A stretch of DNA of 64,000 bases from Zoroaster sp. YZ-2022 (GCA_029582265.1 CM055830.1:35210718-35274717), one strand, 5' to 3'; positions 9,766-21,236 are shown, counted from the stretch's first letter. The notes: generated from the letters alone by a model not told the origin. Program-made: numbers and translations.

Positions 9766-11249
9766 TATACTCAAACGCAAAAGAAACTTACCACTTGTTT
9801 GAAATGTAATAAAATTGTAACAGTTCAAAATAAAACAAACCAACAATTGCTAATTGAAACATTGGCATTTTATTGATGACATGTCAATTTTTTGACCACG
9901 ATAAACCATCTCATCAGTACATAACAGCAGAGGGTGCAAAGTCAGTCCCCTTTCAATAGCGTGTGTGGCCACCATTGTTTTGGATACAGGCAGTGCATCG
10001 TCGGCGCATACTGCCTACCAGTCTTTGGATGGATTGCTGCTGGATTCTGTCCCACTCAGTCCTCAATGTCTCAAGCAGCTCTGCCCGTGTCCTGGCTCCT
10101 GCCAACCACGCTGCTCCCAAGCTCATCCCACAGGTGCTCTATGGGATTCAGGTCAGGGGAGAGCGCAGGCCACTGCATGGTGTTGATGTTCTCGCCTTGG
10201 AGAAATGCAGTGGTAAAGCGAGCAGCATGGGGACGGCGTTGTCATGCTGAAAGGTTCTCAGTTCTGGGTGGTCTAGCAGGAATGGCAGCAGATGAGGTCG
10301 CAGGATGTTATCCACATACCGCTGGGCGTAAGATTCCCATCCACAACCACCAGTGGCGTCCCTGTACCGCCTGATATGGCCCACACCATCACACTTGGGC
10401 CACCCCACCTGTTGGCTTGACGATGCAACAATCGGCATATCGCCGCCAGTTCTTCTCCAGACACGCCACGCCCATCAGGACTGTCCACACAGAACCTTGA
10501 CTCATTGCTGAAAGCGATCTCGTTCCACTGCGCCAAGGTCCACCGCTGATGCTGCTGGCACCATCTCTGTCGGTTGCGGCAATGGGCAGCCGTCCATCAC
10601 GGGCCTCTGTATGGTCTTCTGGCAGTCAGACCATAGTCATGCAGTCGTCCTTCGTGCAGTATCATTGGAGATCCGTGGGTTTGCACGCCCGGAGTTTCTG
10701 CCGCAGTGCGGGATGCTGGACGGAATCGATCCCGCAGGTGACTTAGGACCATCTGCCTGTCCTGCCTTGCAGTGGTGACTCTTGGCCTCCCTGATCGAGG
10801 TCTGTCATCTGCAGAGTTGTGGAGGGTGTCTCTCTCCACCAGGGCCGATATCGTCTGGTGTGAACAGCCAAAGCGACGTGCCACCTCACGGTAGCTCATT
10901 CCGCCTTGCAGCATGCCCAGGGCACGCTGCCGTTGATCCCTTGACAATCGTGGCATGTTCATTGAAATGCCCATTTTGCACTGGCCTTTTTAAAGCCAAT
11001 ATCAAGACATCAAGTGCAGCTCATTAAAATCATCCCATACCCCTTGGCTAATCACTGACAGTCAAAACAGCTGTTTAACAGCTGTGCCATGAAGTGACCA
11101 TTGAAGGTTCAAGTGACCATGCGTGACCGTTTTGTCTGACAGTGAGGACACTATTGTCCACAAATAAGTTCACACATTTACTACACGCAGTGTTATTGTT
11201 GATATTTAAAGGTTTAAAAGGTGGTAAGTTTCTTTTGCGTCTCAGTATA
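9766..11249 (-). mobile_element. Tc1-like DNA transposon
   Basis: Inverted termini (TACTCAAACGCAAAAGAAAC on the left from 9768, its near complement ending at 11247) are flanked by TA dinucleotides, and the length of about 1.48 kb is typical of Tc1 elements. A motif AATACAGGGTGTC occurs just outside both ends (about 9740 and 11251), which suggests insertion into, or next to, another repeat. A decayed transposase lies on the minus strand inside. Confidence 0.88.
9953..10974 (-). pseudogene. Tc1-like transposase, frameshifted
   Basis: Fragments in different minus-strand frames align in order with a Tc1-type transposase. There is an N-terminal helix-turn-helix segment (RQRALGMLQGGMSYREVARR, then DRPRSGRPRVTTARQDRQ), a middle segment with AQWNEIAFSNESRFCVDS, a QHDNA segment carrying the second catalytic Asp, and LSPDLNPIEHLWDEL with the third acidic residue. 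The end reads GGHTRY then stop at 9953. At least two frameshifts are needed to join them. The first catalytic Asp, normally in FSDESRF, is Asn here, so even a repaired frame would lack a key residue. The copy is dead. Confidence 0.88.
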
Positions 11250-11319
11250 TAATACAGGGTGTCCATTTAGCAAATGGGGCATCCCAAAGAAACCAAAACG
11301 TATTGCTGGCTATGTTTTA

Positions 11320-11758
11320 TGACATAAAATACAATAAAGGGGGCCACTTTGCATCCGTCACGTTAGCAGTTTTTCCAATGGTTGTTATTTATTTTTAAGT
11401 ACCTGAAACCGACCAAAAAGTGTTTCAACATGTGAATGGACATGCAGGCTTATACTAGAACTAATTTGAGTTGATTTATTTTATTTATTTTTTTTTTTTT
11501 TTACCCTCAAATTTCCATAAAAATTGGACGGAAAAAGTTACCTCACTTTTCCGTCCATTTGTTGATGGAAATTTTAGGGTAATTAAAAAAATAATAGTTA
11601 TAATCAACTCAAATTATCTTTAGGATAAGCATGCATGTCTATTCAAATGTTGAAATTCTTTTTTGGTGGTTTCAGATATAAAAAAAAAAATTACAACCAT
11701 TAGAAAAACTGCTAACGTGACGGTAGGAAAGTGGCCCCCTTTATTGTGTTTTATGTCT
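11320..11758. mobile_element. hairpin MITE, 440 bp
   Basis: Long inverted arms pair AATAAAGGGGGCCACTTTGC (left) with GTGGCCCCCTTTATTG (right), and GTCACGTTAGCAGTTTTT with its complement. They close on a loop containing GACGGAAAAAGTTACC and ACTTTTCCGTC. The arms are slightly diverged. No coding sequence. Confidence 0.8.
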
Positions 11759-11833
11759 TATACTGTGTAACCAGTGACAGTAATTGTCACATTCACAAGC
11801 AGTATGTATGCCATAACTTACACATGGCTCAAG

Positions 11834-12068
11834 TAAGGCCGTGCGTTTTTAGATACATCAAATAAAAGCCGACAAGTCTGTGAAAGGCTGTCGGCAAATG
11901 TTACTTCTTAAGCCTTTATCCAAGTTTTCTTCAATTTGTGTGGCTTAAATATTAAGTTGGAATTTTTTAAAGGTCATTTACGGGTTACTAATTGTAATTG
12001 AAAAACGGAACTGGGTAATGACAGAATTGGTCGGGTACCTGGGTATCCAGATACCTGGCACAGCCTTA
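11834..12068. mobile_element. MITE with AGGCCGTG / CACAGCCT ends, TA target site
   Basis: A relative of the 2106-2449 element: ends AGGCCGTGCGTTTTTAGATA and CACAGCCT flanked by TA, and a shared subterminal block (TGACAGAATTGGTCGGGTAC then GGTATCCAGATACC). It lies about 200 bp before exon 1 of cassette B, as its relative lies about 325 bp before exon 1 of cassette A. Confidence 0.65.
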
Positions 12069-12272
12069 GGCTCATTGTATAACAAGGATGGCAACCCCTG
12101 ATTTACATGTTTTCAGCAACACATGTTCGCAGATATATATACATGTAGAATTCTAAACGAGTCGGCACATATCTATTTGATGTCGGAATTGCTTATTGTT
12201 TGGAAAGATTCTGTGAGAATTTATCACAGCTGAAGGCCCAGCATCTTCATCCGGCGCTTCAAGATTTTCAAT

Positions 12273-12519
12273 ATGTCGGCAAAATCGTCAAGAGTCTACT
12301 CATCAACTTTTACCCCAATTCAGAATATGTTAGTCACATTTTGCACTGCTTACTTGTTTGGATGTTGCTTCGGATATATCTTAATCAATTACGCTTATTT
12401 CCGTCCGTCTGTTTTAAGTCTGACTGATCCTTATGGACATGTTGACATTGATGATACTAATTCTGTATCTAAGAACGAATCATTGTCCTTCTTGTCTCAC
12501 TCGCATGAAAAACAGCTTG
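12273..12519 (+). CDS. C1GALT1: C1GALT1-type galactosyltransferase, cassette B exon 1
   Basis: This is the first coding exon of the second cassette, about 82 residues. From the ATG at 12273 (MSAKSSRVYS) it encodes a short tail, a hydrophobic anchor (about residues 19-40) and a stem that ends DDTNSVSKNESLSFLSHSHE, close to cassette A (DNTNSVSKDELLSFQSHTHE). The tail and anchor are much more diverged than the stem, and the exon is 30 nt shorter than in A. The donor is CTTG|GTAAGT, phase 1, the same as A. An overlapping frame starting at 12200 is not used in this model because it does not continue into the stem. Confidence 0.87.
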
Positions 12520-12894
12520 GTAAGTTAACATAAATCTCATTATCAGTCGTCATGTACTTTAAAAGTAATTATTTAACTGTACATAAAAATAAGATGTGTT
12601 CAAAAAATTACAAAGCGGAAAATGTTGATAAGTGAAAATATGTGTATTTGTGTTACTCGTTGTAGGTAAGTAATATTTTGCTTTGACAAGGTCTTAACAT
12701 AAAGTCACAGAGTACTTTTTTGTTAATTGCCAAATAGAAAAATCAGCCAAAGTGTGTAGGATTTTATTCTCTTTGGGTCTGAAATAAAACATTGTACATT
12801 GTCAAGTTGCTACTTAGGCATACATGTAGGCATTCACTTTTGACGGCAAAATACAATTTATTCACTACATGACTACAATTTGTCTTGTTTTCAG

Positions 12895-13577
12895 GTCAGG
12901 ATGTCATGGCAGATGTTCTCTACAATCGAGTCAGAATTCTCTGCTGGATTTTAACCTCTCCTCAAAACATTCATGTGAAAGCCATTCACTTACAAGCAAC
13001 ATGGACTCGTAGATGCAACAAAGTTATTTTTATTAGCTCTCAAAAAGATCCCAACTTCCCTACTGTCAAGGTGGAGGCACCCGAAGGTCGCGATTATCTT
13101 TGGCTGAAAACAAGAAGTGCATTTCAGTATATCTATGATCACCATCTTGATGAGGCAGACTGGTTTCTCAAAGCCGATGATGACACTTACGTTATCTTAG
13201 AAAACTTAAGATATATGTTGGCGGATAAGAACCCAGATGACCCAGTTTATTTCGGACGCAAGTTTAAACCTTACGTAAAACAAGGTTACATGAGTGGTGG
13301 TGCTGGATATATTCTCAGTAAATCAGCTTTGATATTAGCTATTGAGAAAGCCTTTAAGAACCCAGATCTCTGCAGGAGTGCCGTAAAAGGAAGCGGAGCT
13401 TCAGAAGATGTTGAAATGGGAAAGTGTTTAGAAAGAGTGGGTGTGGTCGCTGGTGATTCACGTGATAGTCTACAGAGAGAACGTTTCCATCCATTTTTTC
13501 CGGCGCTTCATTTAATACCAGGCAACATGTCAAAGAAGATGTGGTACTGGGATTATGTGTATTATCCTACAAAGGCG
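12895..13577 (+). CDS. C1GALT1: C1GALT1-type galactosyltransferase, cassette B exon 2 (catalytic)
   Basis: This exon has exactly the same length (683 nt) and phases as its cassette A counterpart. It carries the catalytic core with the ADDDTYV metal-binding motif (DDD at predicted residues 177-179), the GYMSGGAG segment and SEDVEMGKCL. From about 13050 to 13490 it is almost identical to cassette A. The first 150 nt and the last stretch (FHPFFPALHLIPGNMSKKMW) are clearly more diverged, and the family-typical PEHH is replaced by PALH. The donor GCG|GTAAAC joins in phase 0 to the terminal exon at 16342, with an intron of 2.76 kb. The predicted full product (exons 12273, 12895, 16342) is 376 residues, close to the 363 of human C1GALT1. 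Confidence 0.92.
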
Positions 13578-14004
13578 GTAAACACCAGATCTTTGTTGTC
13601 ACTTTCACATTTAATGTCTGCCAAATTCTGTAAATAAAAACGTTTTTATTGGCTGCCAATTCCGGTTGTTTGATTGTTTTTTTTTCCAATTTAATTATTT
13701 ACATTGAGCACCAATGATTTGATGTGTTTTTTATTTAGATTATTTTCAAAACAAGATATTTGTTCTTAAATGCTGTGTTTTCATGTTTGCATTGGGTTTC
13801 TGAAAATTGTAATAATTATTTGACCTGTGACCGGTATTTCACATAATGGCTGATGACATTATAAGGTGATATTCAATTTGTGGTTAGTGACTAGAAATGG
13901 ATATGCCCTAAAATAAAACACCCATCAATATCCAAAATCAAGAAAGGAAAAAAGGGCTTGGCTACTTTGCTTTTGAGTGAGCAGGGTAGCTGCTAAGCCA
14001 GAAA

Positions 14005-14188
14005 AAAGACTATGGTTTCTGGTCTCTGCGTGTGTTGTCTCAGACCTGTGCATTGGCATTTTTAATTTGGAAATGGTATACAATGTATCGCGTATTTCCC
14101 TGTTGGCAAAAAAAAAAAATGGCCGAAAAAAAAAGCATGTCACCGCATCGATTTTGAAGCCGACTGATGACCAGAAAACGGAGACTGG
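14005..14188. mobile_element. MITE of the AGTCTCCGGTTTCTGGTC family, copy 1
   Basis: The ends GACTATGGTTTCTGGTC and GACCAGAAAACGGAGACT are inverted. It shares the subterminal GATTTTGAAGCCGAC block with the copies at 17583-17862 and 20944-21236. It is in the intron before the shared terminal exon. Confidence 0.65.
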
Positions 14189-14526
14189 CATAAGCTATGA
14201 CTGTTAAAAATATGCAGACAGTTGGCAGATCAATATCATCTGTTGCATATTGTGTGTAAACGGTACATTTGTTTATTATTAATGTACACTTTTGTGCCCA
14301 TTAGTGTGGACAGACCCATACATGTATGTAGGCAGGTGAATGAAATAGAAACAAAATTACTGATTTGTATAATCCATTGAATGTAATGCATTTAGATCGT
14401 TCATTATTTATTTAATAATCACCAAGCCTCTCTTGGTCAGTTTGAATAACGTGCAAGCTTTGTGACATGACCTACAATGTAAAAAAAAAAATGGGTATAT
14501 ATGCATTATACATGTACCTACATGTA

Positions 14527-14850
14527 TTAACCCTCCTACAATCAGTGCAATTTTTGAAACAACCCGTTCAGGCCACTCCAAGCCATTAGCTGTTGCCAGT
14601 GGCCTCCTACATGTATGGTTGCCCTAATGTAAACTGTCACATCACTGAGATTGCAGGATAAGGTGGTCCCCATTGATACATTGCAGGCCATACTAATATG
14701 TTCAAACATTTACAGTGGCCTTGGGTGGCACACAGTTGATTTTGTAAGATTACTTTGAAAGGACAGCAGGCTTGTATGTACTAAGGTTGGTGAAGAACAT
14801 ATTGAAAATTTAGTGGATCGGAGTGGCCTCCATGTGTAGTAGGGTTTTAA
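14527..14850. mobile_element. MITE with TTAACCCTCCTACA ends, copy 1
   Basis: The ends TTAACCCTCCTACA and TGTAGTAGGGTTTTAA are imperfect inverted repeats. The body, with GATACATTGCAGGCCATACT and TGGATCGGAGTGGCCTCCAT, is strongly similar to 53959-54262 in the PARD3 intron. No coding sequence. Confidence 0.7.
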
Positions 14851-15211
14851 TAAAGATCAAATTGGTCTATATTTACCCATCCAGCTTGTGAAGCAAATAA
14901 TACATATTGATTAATAACGGTTAGATTACACTTTACCTAACAACTGTTAATATATTATTTGGTCAATCTTTCCAGGGTTATATGGTCTTATAATGAAAAG
15001 TGAATGGGTTTGATTACCACCCAAGTCACCTGTGGAGGTTTTTTTGCAGACACTCAGAAAGCACTGAAGCATTGTATACTCAGTGCTTCATAGATATGTC
15101 AATAACAAATCACCCGATGCAAGAATTTTATTTAAAAAATGATATAACCTCTGACAGAAAGAGTTGAAGGGTTTATTAATTAATGTGTATCACCAGGTAA
15201 ATTTTGTGTCA

Positions 15212-15585
15212 TTAACCCTAACTCCCTAGGCCCATTTGCTTACACATAACCTGAATCCTCAAAAATCCTTCAGTAGTAAAGCAAGCACATGACATGTATG
15301 CACACATGTGTTTCTAATCTGTGATACATGTACATGTACATGGCCAGGGACCCTCCCTGCATGCATGGAGCAATAAACAGTGTCCACTGACCCAAGCACT
15401 GACCTTGCAGTCACTACAACAAACATGGATGTACATGTACCATGGAAAGGCAAGTATGCCTAATAACCTCAATCCTCCAAAATCCCTTCACTTTAGCAAC
15501 GAGCATGTAGCATGTAACCTCAATCCTTCAAAATCCTTCACTTTAGCAAAAAGGATTTTGGAGGATTTGGGAAGGTTAGGGTTAA
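15212..15585. mobile_element. MITE with TTAACCCTAACC ends, copy 2
   Basis: It has the same inverted ends as 327-548. The interior holds several short repeats of the type AACCTCAATCCTCCAAAATC followed by CTTCACTTTAGCAA. It lies in the intron before the shared terminal exon. Confidence 0.6.
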
Positions 15586-16026
15586 ACTTTGGTCATTTAT
15601 TTCTCCTGAGATTTTCAAGTGTTCTTGTATTAGTGAATGCTGTATAACTTTGGTATATACAGTTTTACTTAAAATCTGTTTGGTATAAAGTGATGGAATC
15701 AAACATCCCTTCAAATCTTTCTGTCTGAGGTGCTATTATTTTTAACAATATTCAAATATTCTCCAGTAATGCAAATCTGAATGTTGAGATTGAACTGTAT
15801 CCAAATTACATTGTAAGAACAAATACAAAAATGTTGTTTGCTGATCAACATTCAGAACGTATTTTCAGTCTCATTATTTTCTTGTTAATGACACATTTAA
15901 TGTTAATGACCTATTGATATGAATGTTTAACATGTGAATTGTTTGTAAACCTCTTTTTGTATGAAGGGCAATTTTCAAGGTTTTGGGATAACTCTTAATG
16001 TCATATATTTCACTCATCTGTTTTTT

Positions 16027-16250
16027 TCACAGTAGTTGCATTATACCCAGATCTTACTCAGCACAAAATAAAAATTTAAGAATTTTGTTTTATGTATGTT
16101 ATATATGAGAAAAACCAACATATTATGTATGTCCGAAAAATGTAATGCGAGTAACCAGCATTTTTCATTTATATAGCGTACATATAACAAATTTCTGAAA
16201 TGATTTTGTTGTACCGAGTAAGGTCTGGGTATAATGCAACTACTGTGAAC
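16027..16250. mobile_element. hairpin MITE just before the shared last exon
   Basis: Inverted ends CACAGTAGTTGCATTATACC and its complement enclose an AT-rich core with GAAAAATGTAATGCGAGTAA. The element ends about 90 bp before the acceptor of the exon at 16342, so it overlaps the region where a branch point would lie upstream. A partial relative is at the window start. Confidence 0.8.
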
Positions 16251-16341
16251 AAACTGATTAGTGAAATCGTCTACAGCTGAAAAGTAGTCCACAATGTGTA
16301 TGTATTTTAACAATAACACATTTTTTGTTTTCATCTTTTAG

Positions 16342-16542
16342 GGCCCGGAGTGCTGTTCAGACTACTCCATCTCATTCCATTACATCAGCCCCAGTAATAT
16401 GTATTTACTAGAATACATGATTTACCACATGCGTCCATTCGGCGTCGGCCACTACACATGTCCAGCCAACATAGATGACATCATCAAAAAGATGCAACAG
16501 AAAGAGGTCAACAAGTCAAGTCAATTGAAAAGGACAAGGTAG
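16342..16542 (+). CDS. C1GALT1: C1GALT1-type galactosyltransferase, shared terminal exon
   Basis: This is the last coding exon: 66 residues plus a TAG stop at 16540-16542. It begins [20 protein letters not shown], the Cys-Cys-Ser-Asp segment and following helix that close the catalytic domain of C1GALT1 enzymes, and continues [14 protein letters not shown] before a lysine-rich tail. The acceptor TCTTTTAG is clear and the phase (0) fits both exon 2 copies. It is the only such exon I can find in the window. With cassette A the product is 386 residues, with cassette B 376. The C-terminal tail beyond the catalytic core is not strongly conserved in the family. Confidence 0.9.
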   Translation, partial: GPECCSDYSISFHYISPSNMYLLEYMIYHMRPFGVGHYTCPANIDDIIKKMQQKEVNKSSQLKRTR

Positions 16543-18899
16543 AAATTAATGTGATGACATAGGCTTACCAAGGACATGTGGATTCACAGGTATAGTGACT
16601 TGTGTTATCAGGTGCAACATTGTTGTAATGAACATCACACAGAATGTTCACTATAGTGATAGATCATTATAGTGCTTCATAGTAGCAATCATTATTACAA
16701 TCAAAGACACTCAAAATTTGTATGTCTCTCTTAACCCATTGACTTTGTGCAGTGCACTCAAATACACTCAAAATTTGTATGTAACTCCCAACCCATTGAC
16801 TTTGTGCAGTGCACTCAAATAAATGCAAGGACATGTGGCTAGGATAGGTCAAACCAAAACCACTCGACAGTACATACACAGCTCTGTGTGACTCTGTGGT
16901 TTGACCTACCAATTGGCAATGCAACCAAAAATACTCAAGTGACTGTCTGTGGGTGTGGTGCTTACTGGGCCAAATTTCAGCCTGGGCATAGGAAGGTTAA
17001 TATAAACTTGTAAGCTAAAAGTGATGATTATTATAACCAACTGTTTTTGTGGTGTTCATTATAATGGTGTCATATTGTATAAAGTCTTTCTATGAAATGC
17101 AGCTTAACTTGTCCAAGTATTGATACCTGTGGAACCACCACTACAAATTTATATGAGACAATTTACAGAAGAGTACCAATAGAAGCTGCCTACTAGAAGC
17201 ACTAGACGGATTTGTCATCCAGAGAATTATTTCATAGAGCTGCGAAGCAGAAAAGATTGCTTACCAAATATTTTTTTCTAAGCAATATAGACAACCAGCC
17301 ACAACAAAAATTACATTTTGTATGAAAGTTTATAGTTGGTAACCATCAATATCTGCTTAGTAAATTTTTCTGGTAAGCAATTTTTCTGGTAAGGTCCTGC
17401 TTTTAAATCTTTGTGCCCTCGGATATTAGCATTACATGTTAACTTTGATCTGATTGGTCATAACTGATGATGTAACTCATCCACTAATCAATCAGCAACT
17501 ATCAATCAACCTGTCATGTCAAATATGTTTTGTAAGTTGTCTTCTTTTCATTAATAGGTTACTGAAGTTTAAGGCCAAAAAAAGTCTCCAGTTTCTGGTC
17601 TTTACGCACTTCGCCTCAAATTGGCGCGTAGGCATTTGCCCGATTTGTGAGGCCTCTCTTAGCCACCATACTTTGTGTATGGGAAATTTGGTCTGTTTCC
17701 AATAACCGCGTAGACATCACGTATTTCATTGGTTGGCAAATAAAACAAAAACCAAAAAAACAACCACGTATACATTATGTATTTTACTGGTTGGTAAAAA
17801 AAAAAATTTTTTTTAAATCATCACCTCACCGATTTTGAAGCCGACCTATGACCAGAAACCGGTGCCTTTTTGGGGGGTAACATACAAATTTATGAAAATT
17901 TCTTACAATTTATATTAAGTACAATTTTTATAGCCAAACATTTTATTTGTATGGAATAGTGAATTGCTTATTCTGGGCTTATCAAGAGAAACTTGCTAAT
18001 TATTCACATGTACCCTGTATTATGTACTTAAAGTTGAACCAATATATAGGAACATTGTTATCCAAATGTTTTATATTATTAGGTTTTTTCCAGCTTTGTA
18101 TTTTTTCCCTTAAAAAATGCATTTATCCTGGATTGTTCTTCACATATATATTGCTCGTACTGCTGAACAATTAATTTGTCTGTATGTAAAAAGCATATTG
18201 TGTAAGTATGCTTAAAGAATAATAAAGGCACAGTACAACATTGGTAATTACCAGCTTTCAAAATTACCAAATTATCATCTAAAACCCCATTTGATGGGAA
18301 ATCCTTAAATGTACATTTTCAAAAAGTTGCCAGGCAACAAATTTTTCTCTTAAAATTTCTGAATGTTGACACTTTTCTCATAACGAACACTTCATTATTA
18401 GCTGAAACTTTCACAGGTTTTGGTTGTTTAATTCAAAAAGAGTAAAAATACTCGTACCTGTAGAAGCATTGTTGCAAATATTACCAATGTTGAAGATTGT
18501 ATACTTGAGGAGGATCAGTACATATGCTCTGTTATCTTCAACGGAACACCTGTTTCATTTTATGTGTAACTTCTATTTTCACAAATACACACCCATGCAA
18601 CAATTGTTTGAAGTGAACTGAGTATGCAGTGCTATACACACGTTGGTGTAGGGCAAAATTAAATCAATTGCTTATCACCCGACGCAAGAATTTCACCAAC
18701 CTACATTTACTTTTGAGTAAAATGAATGCCTGTGAGACAGATCTTTGTAGGGTCGAAATGCCACTTGAATAAAATAAATAATTAGTCAATCACTTTTTGG
18801 ATGCCAAGTTCCTAGAACTAATTATACATGATAATAATACTACTGCCTTGTGTGAACATAACAGTAGTACTTTGCATGTCTTTTTTCTACTTTTACATG
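16543..18899 (+). other. probable 3' UTR and flank of the galactosyltransferase gene
   Basis: No coding sequence is supported here. The stretch contains a two-copy tandem repeat of about 65 bp at 16690-16815 (CACTCAAAATTTGTATGT... TTGTGCAGTGCACTCAAAT) and one MITE listed separately. Where the transcript ends cannot be fixed from sequence; several AATAAA-like sites exist, for example near 18218 and 19649. Confidence 0.4.
17583..17862. mobile_element. MITE of the AGTCTCCGGTTTCTGGTC family, copy 2
   Basis: The ends AGTCTCCAGTTTCTGGTC and GACCAGAAACCGGTGCC are inverted. The body shares ACTTTGTGTATGGGAAATTT and CACGTATTTCATTGGTTGGC with the copy at 20944. No coding sequence. Confidence 0.75.
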
Positions 18900-19116
18900 T
18901 TAAAGGGACAGTATCGTCACGATCAACAGGACATGGAATCAAAAAGCTAGTTTTAGTTTAACTCAATGACTGCCATAATACACCACATAAGGTCATATTG
19001 CCGTTGCTGCTGCATAAATGAGCCAGTAATTTTTCAGTCACTGTTAATCTTAAACTAGGACATCGATTCTATGCCCTGACAAGTCTGTTCTGATCGTGAT
19101 GATACTGCCCCTTTAA
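18900..19116. mobile_element. MITE with TTAAAGGG(G)CAGTATCGTCACGA ends, full copy
   Basis: The ends TTAAAGGGACAGTATCGTCA and TGATACTGCCCCTTTAA are inverted, possibly inserted at TTAA. The interior contains ACATGGAATC, CTGCTGCATAAATGAGCCAG and a mirrored CATCGATTCTATGCCCTG. Other copies are at 20282 and 57285, with fragments inside the palindrome. A 50-bp tandem array at 21888 is built from one end of it. Confidence 0.8.
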
Positions 19117-20281
19117 AAGAATATACATGTATCAAAGTTATGAATATCATGTGAAAATATGAAAGAACATGTTGCGCTTAACTTCCCTGGTCTCTTCTCT
19201 GAAAAAAAAAGATGAAAAAAAGTAAATTTCAATGAGTGCAATATTTATTACGCTTGGTGTTAATGTCAATATTTGCTAAGCAAGATTGTGTTGGATACCA
19301 GCCATTTTTCAGACAAAGTGTGAAACTTCGGATGGTTGCTAATTTTATTTTGCTTAAAATATATATTTGTTAGTTCAATATTTTTTGCTTAGTGGCTGTA
19401 TGTAATTGCCGTAGCAGGTTATTGTATGCTACATGTAGCTATGTATGAGGGATTAGTAGATGATTACAGTCAAAAAGTGTGGCTTTATATTCAGTCTAGG
19501 GTTTTCCTGATACTGTTTGCAGATTTTCACTTTTTAATTCATATAAGATTGTCAGTAGCAATATATTGTATTGTGTAGTTGCTAAAATGTAATTAAGTAT
19601 ACTTATTGCATGCTTTGTGATTTATATTCCATTATATTCTTTTTGTTTAAATAAATTAACTTGTAAGTTTTCAGGGCTCGTAATTGGGCTGGAATGATAA
19701 TAATTTAAAGTGAATGTATTTATACAGTTACTAAATTAATTTTTATTTTTAAATTACTTGACATGATAGTAACAAATATCATGAGAAATTGTTCATTTCT
19801 GAAAACACGGTTAAAAAATACCAACAAGTCTGAATTTAACAACAGATATTATTTTGCCAATAAGGGGGGGGCGGAGGCTTCCCCCTGCACCCCTTTGGTT
19901 TCGCCACTGATGAAATGTAATACAAATTTGAAATGAATCACAACCACAATACATTTCCACATCAGAATGCGTACAAATAAATCTCGTACCCTCGTACTAA
20001 TACAAGGGTCAAAATTAGTCAAAATGTTGATACACTTGCCAGTCATATTTACTTCCTCCTAAAGTGCAGCTATAGTATGAGGGTTAATGCATTTTTTGTT
20101 CATCTATATGTATATTGTACACCTTTTGATTCTTATGTAATGCTTATTTACAAACTAATACCAAAAGCATTGGTCTTGTCCATTAACTGTGATCATCTTA
20201 TGTGCCTGTTAAATGTTTACTGTTTAAACATAGAGAAAAGAACAGCACTGATGAGTACAAAAACAAGGTCTGAACTAGAAC
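19117..20281. other. intergenic stretch with no recognised gene
   Basis: AT-rich sequence; no supported coding region or clear repeat. Confidence 0.4.
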
Positions 20282-20374
20282 TTAAAAGGGCAGTATCGTC
20301 ACGATCACTGAGTTAATCTAAAACAACCACTCCGATTCCATGTCCTGTTGATCATGACGATACTGCCCCTTTAA
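20282..20374. mobile_element. short copy of the GGGCAGTATCGTCACGA MITE
   Basis: A 93-bp internally deleted copy with both inverted ends intact (TTAAAAGGGCAGTATCGTCA and GACGATACTGCCCCTTTAA). Confidence 0.8.
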
Positions 20375-20943
20375 TAGCAGACAGGCACAATTTAATGACT
20401 TTGTATGTAAGTATGCTAGTCTGCTACATATGTAGGTAATAACAGACTTCTTTTCAATTGTGTACATGTACATGTATGTAGTTAATGTACAGTGTAACAA
20501 GCCTGAGTGTTTAAATGAGGTTTTGCCTCACACATGGGTGAGATTAAAGTTGCCAACCATGAAACAATCAATTTATCCCAAAAATGGACTTGATTTGAAT
20601 TGCAGTGGGTATCATTTATGTAACGAGCCCTACAGTCAATTATTGTTCATTTTATTTTTTCTATTATTTGTTTACTTAAAATTTAGCTTTGATTGCAGTT
20701 TTAACAATTAGATTTTGTGTGTTGTTTATGATCCTCCTAAACCCATGTAGATTTGGACCACATACCCATGGAGATATCTATGGTAATCATCCCACCAAAT
20801 TAGTGCATTCATACACAACCCCACCCCTAAAAGTATTTGAATATATACTTTTATTTATTTTTATTTGGTAGACTGATAATAGTAGATATTGAATGTATTT
20901 TTGTAGGTACTAAAGGTGCTTTTGTGCTGAGGCCAAATAATAA

Positions 20944-21236
20944 AGTCTCCGGTTTCTGGGTGTGTCACCTCAAAATTGCTGGATCGATTGGAATTTTGCC
21001 ATGCTGTGTTTTAAACAACTTTTTCCCATAGGGGTATGAATGTTTGCCCAATTTGCGCACCCTCTCTTAGCCACCATACTTTGTGTATGGGAAATTTGGT
21101 CTGTTTCCAATAATCCCTGTTTACATTTATCACGTATTTCATTGGTTGGCAAAAAAAATATTACTAAAAAACAAAAAACAAAAAAATGTATCACCGCACT
21201 GATTTTGAAGCCAACCTATGACCAGAAACCGGAGAC
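20944..21236. mobile_element. MITE of the AGTCTCCGGTTTCTGGTC family, copy 3
   Basis: The ends AGTCTCCGGTTTCTGG and CCAGAAACCGGAGACT are inverted, and the body is very similar to 17583-17862. Confidence 0.75.

Noticed and set aside
9934..11027. Plus-strand frames across the Tc1 element
   Set aside because: Antisense shadows of the transposase.
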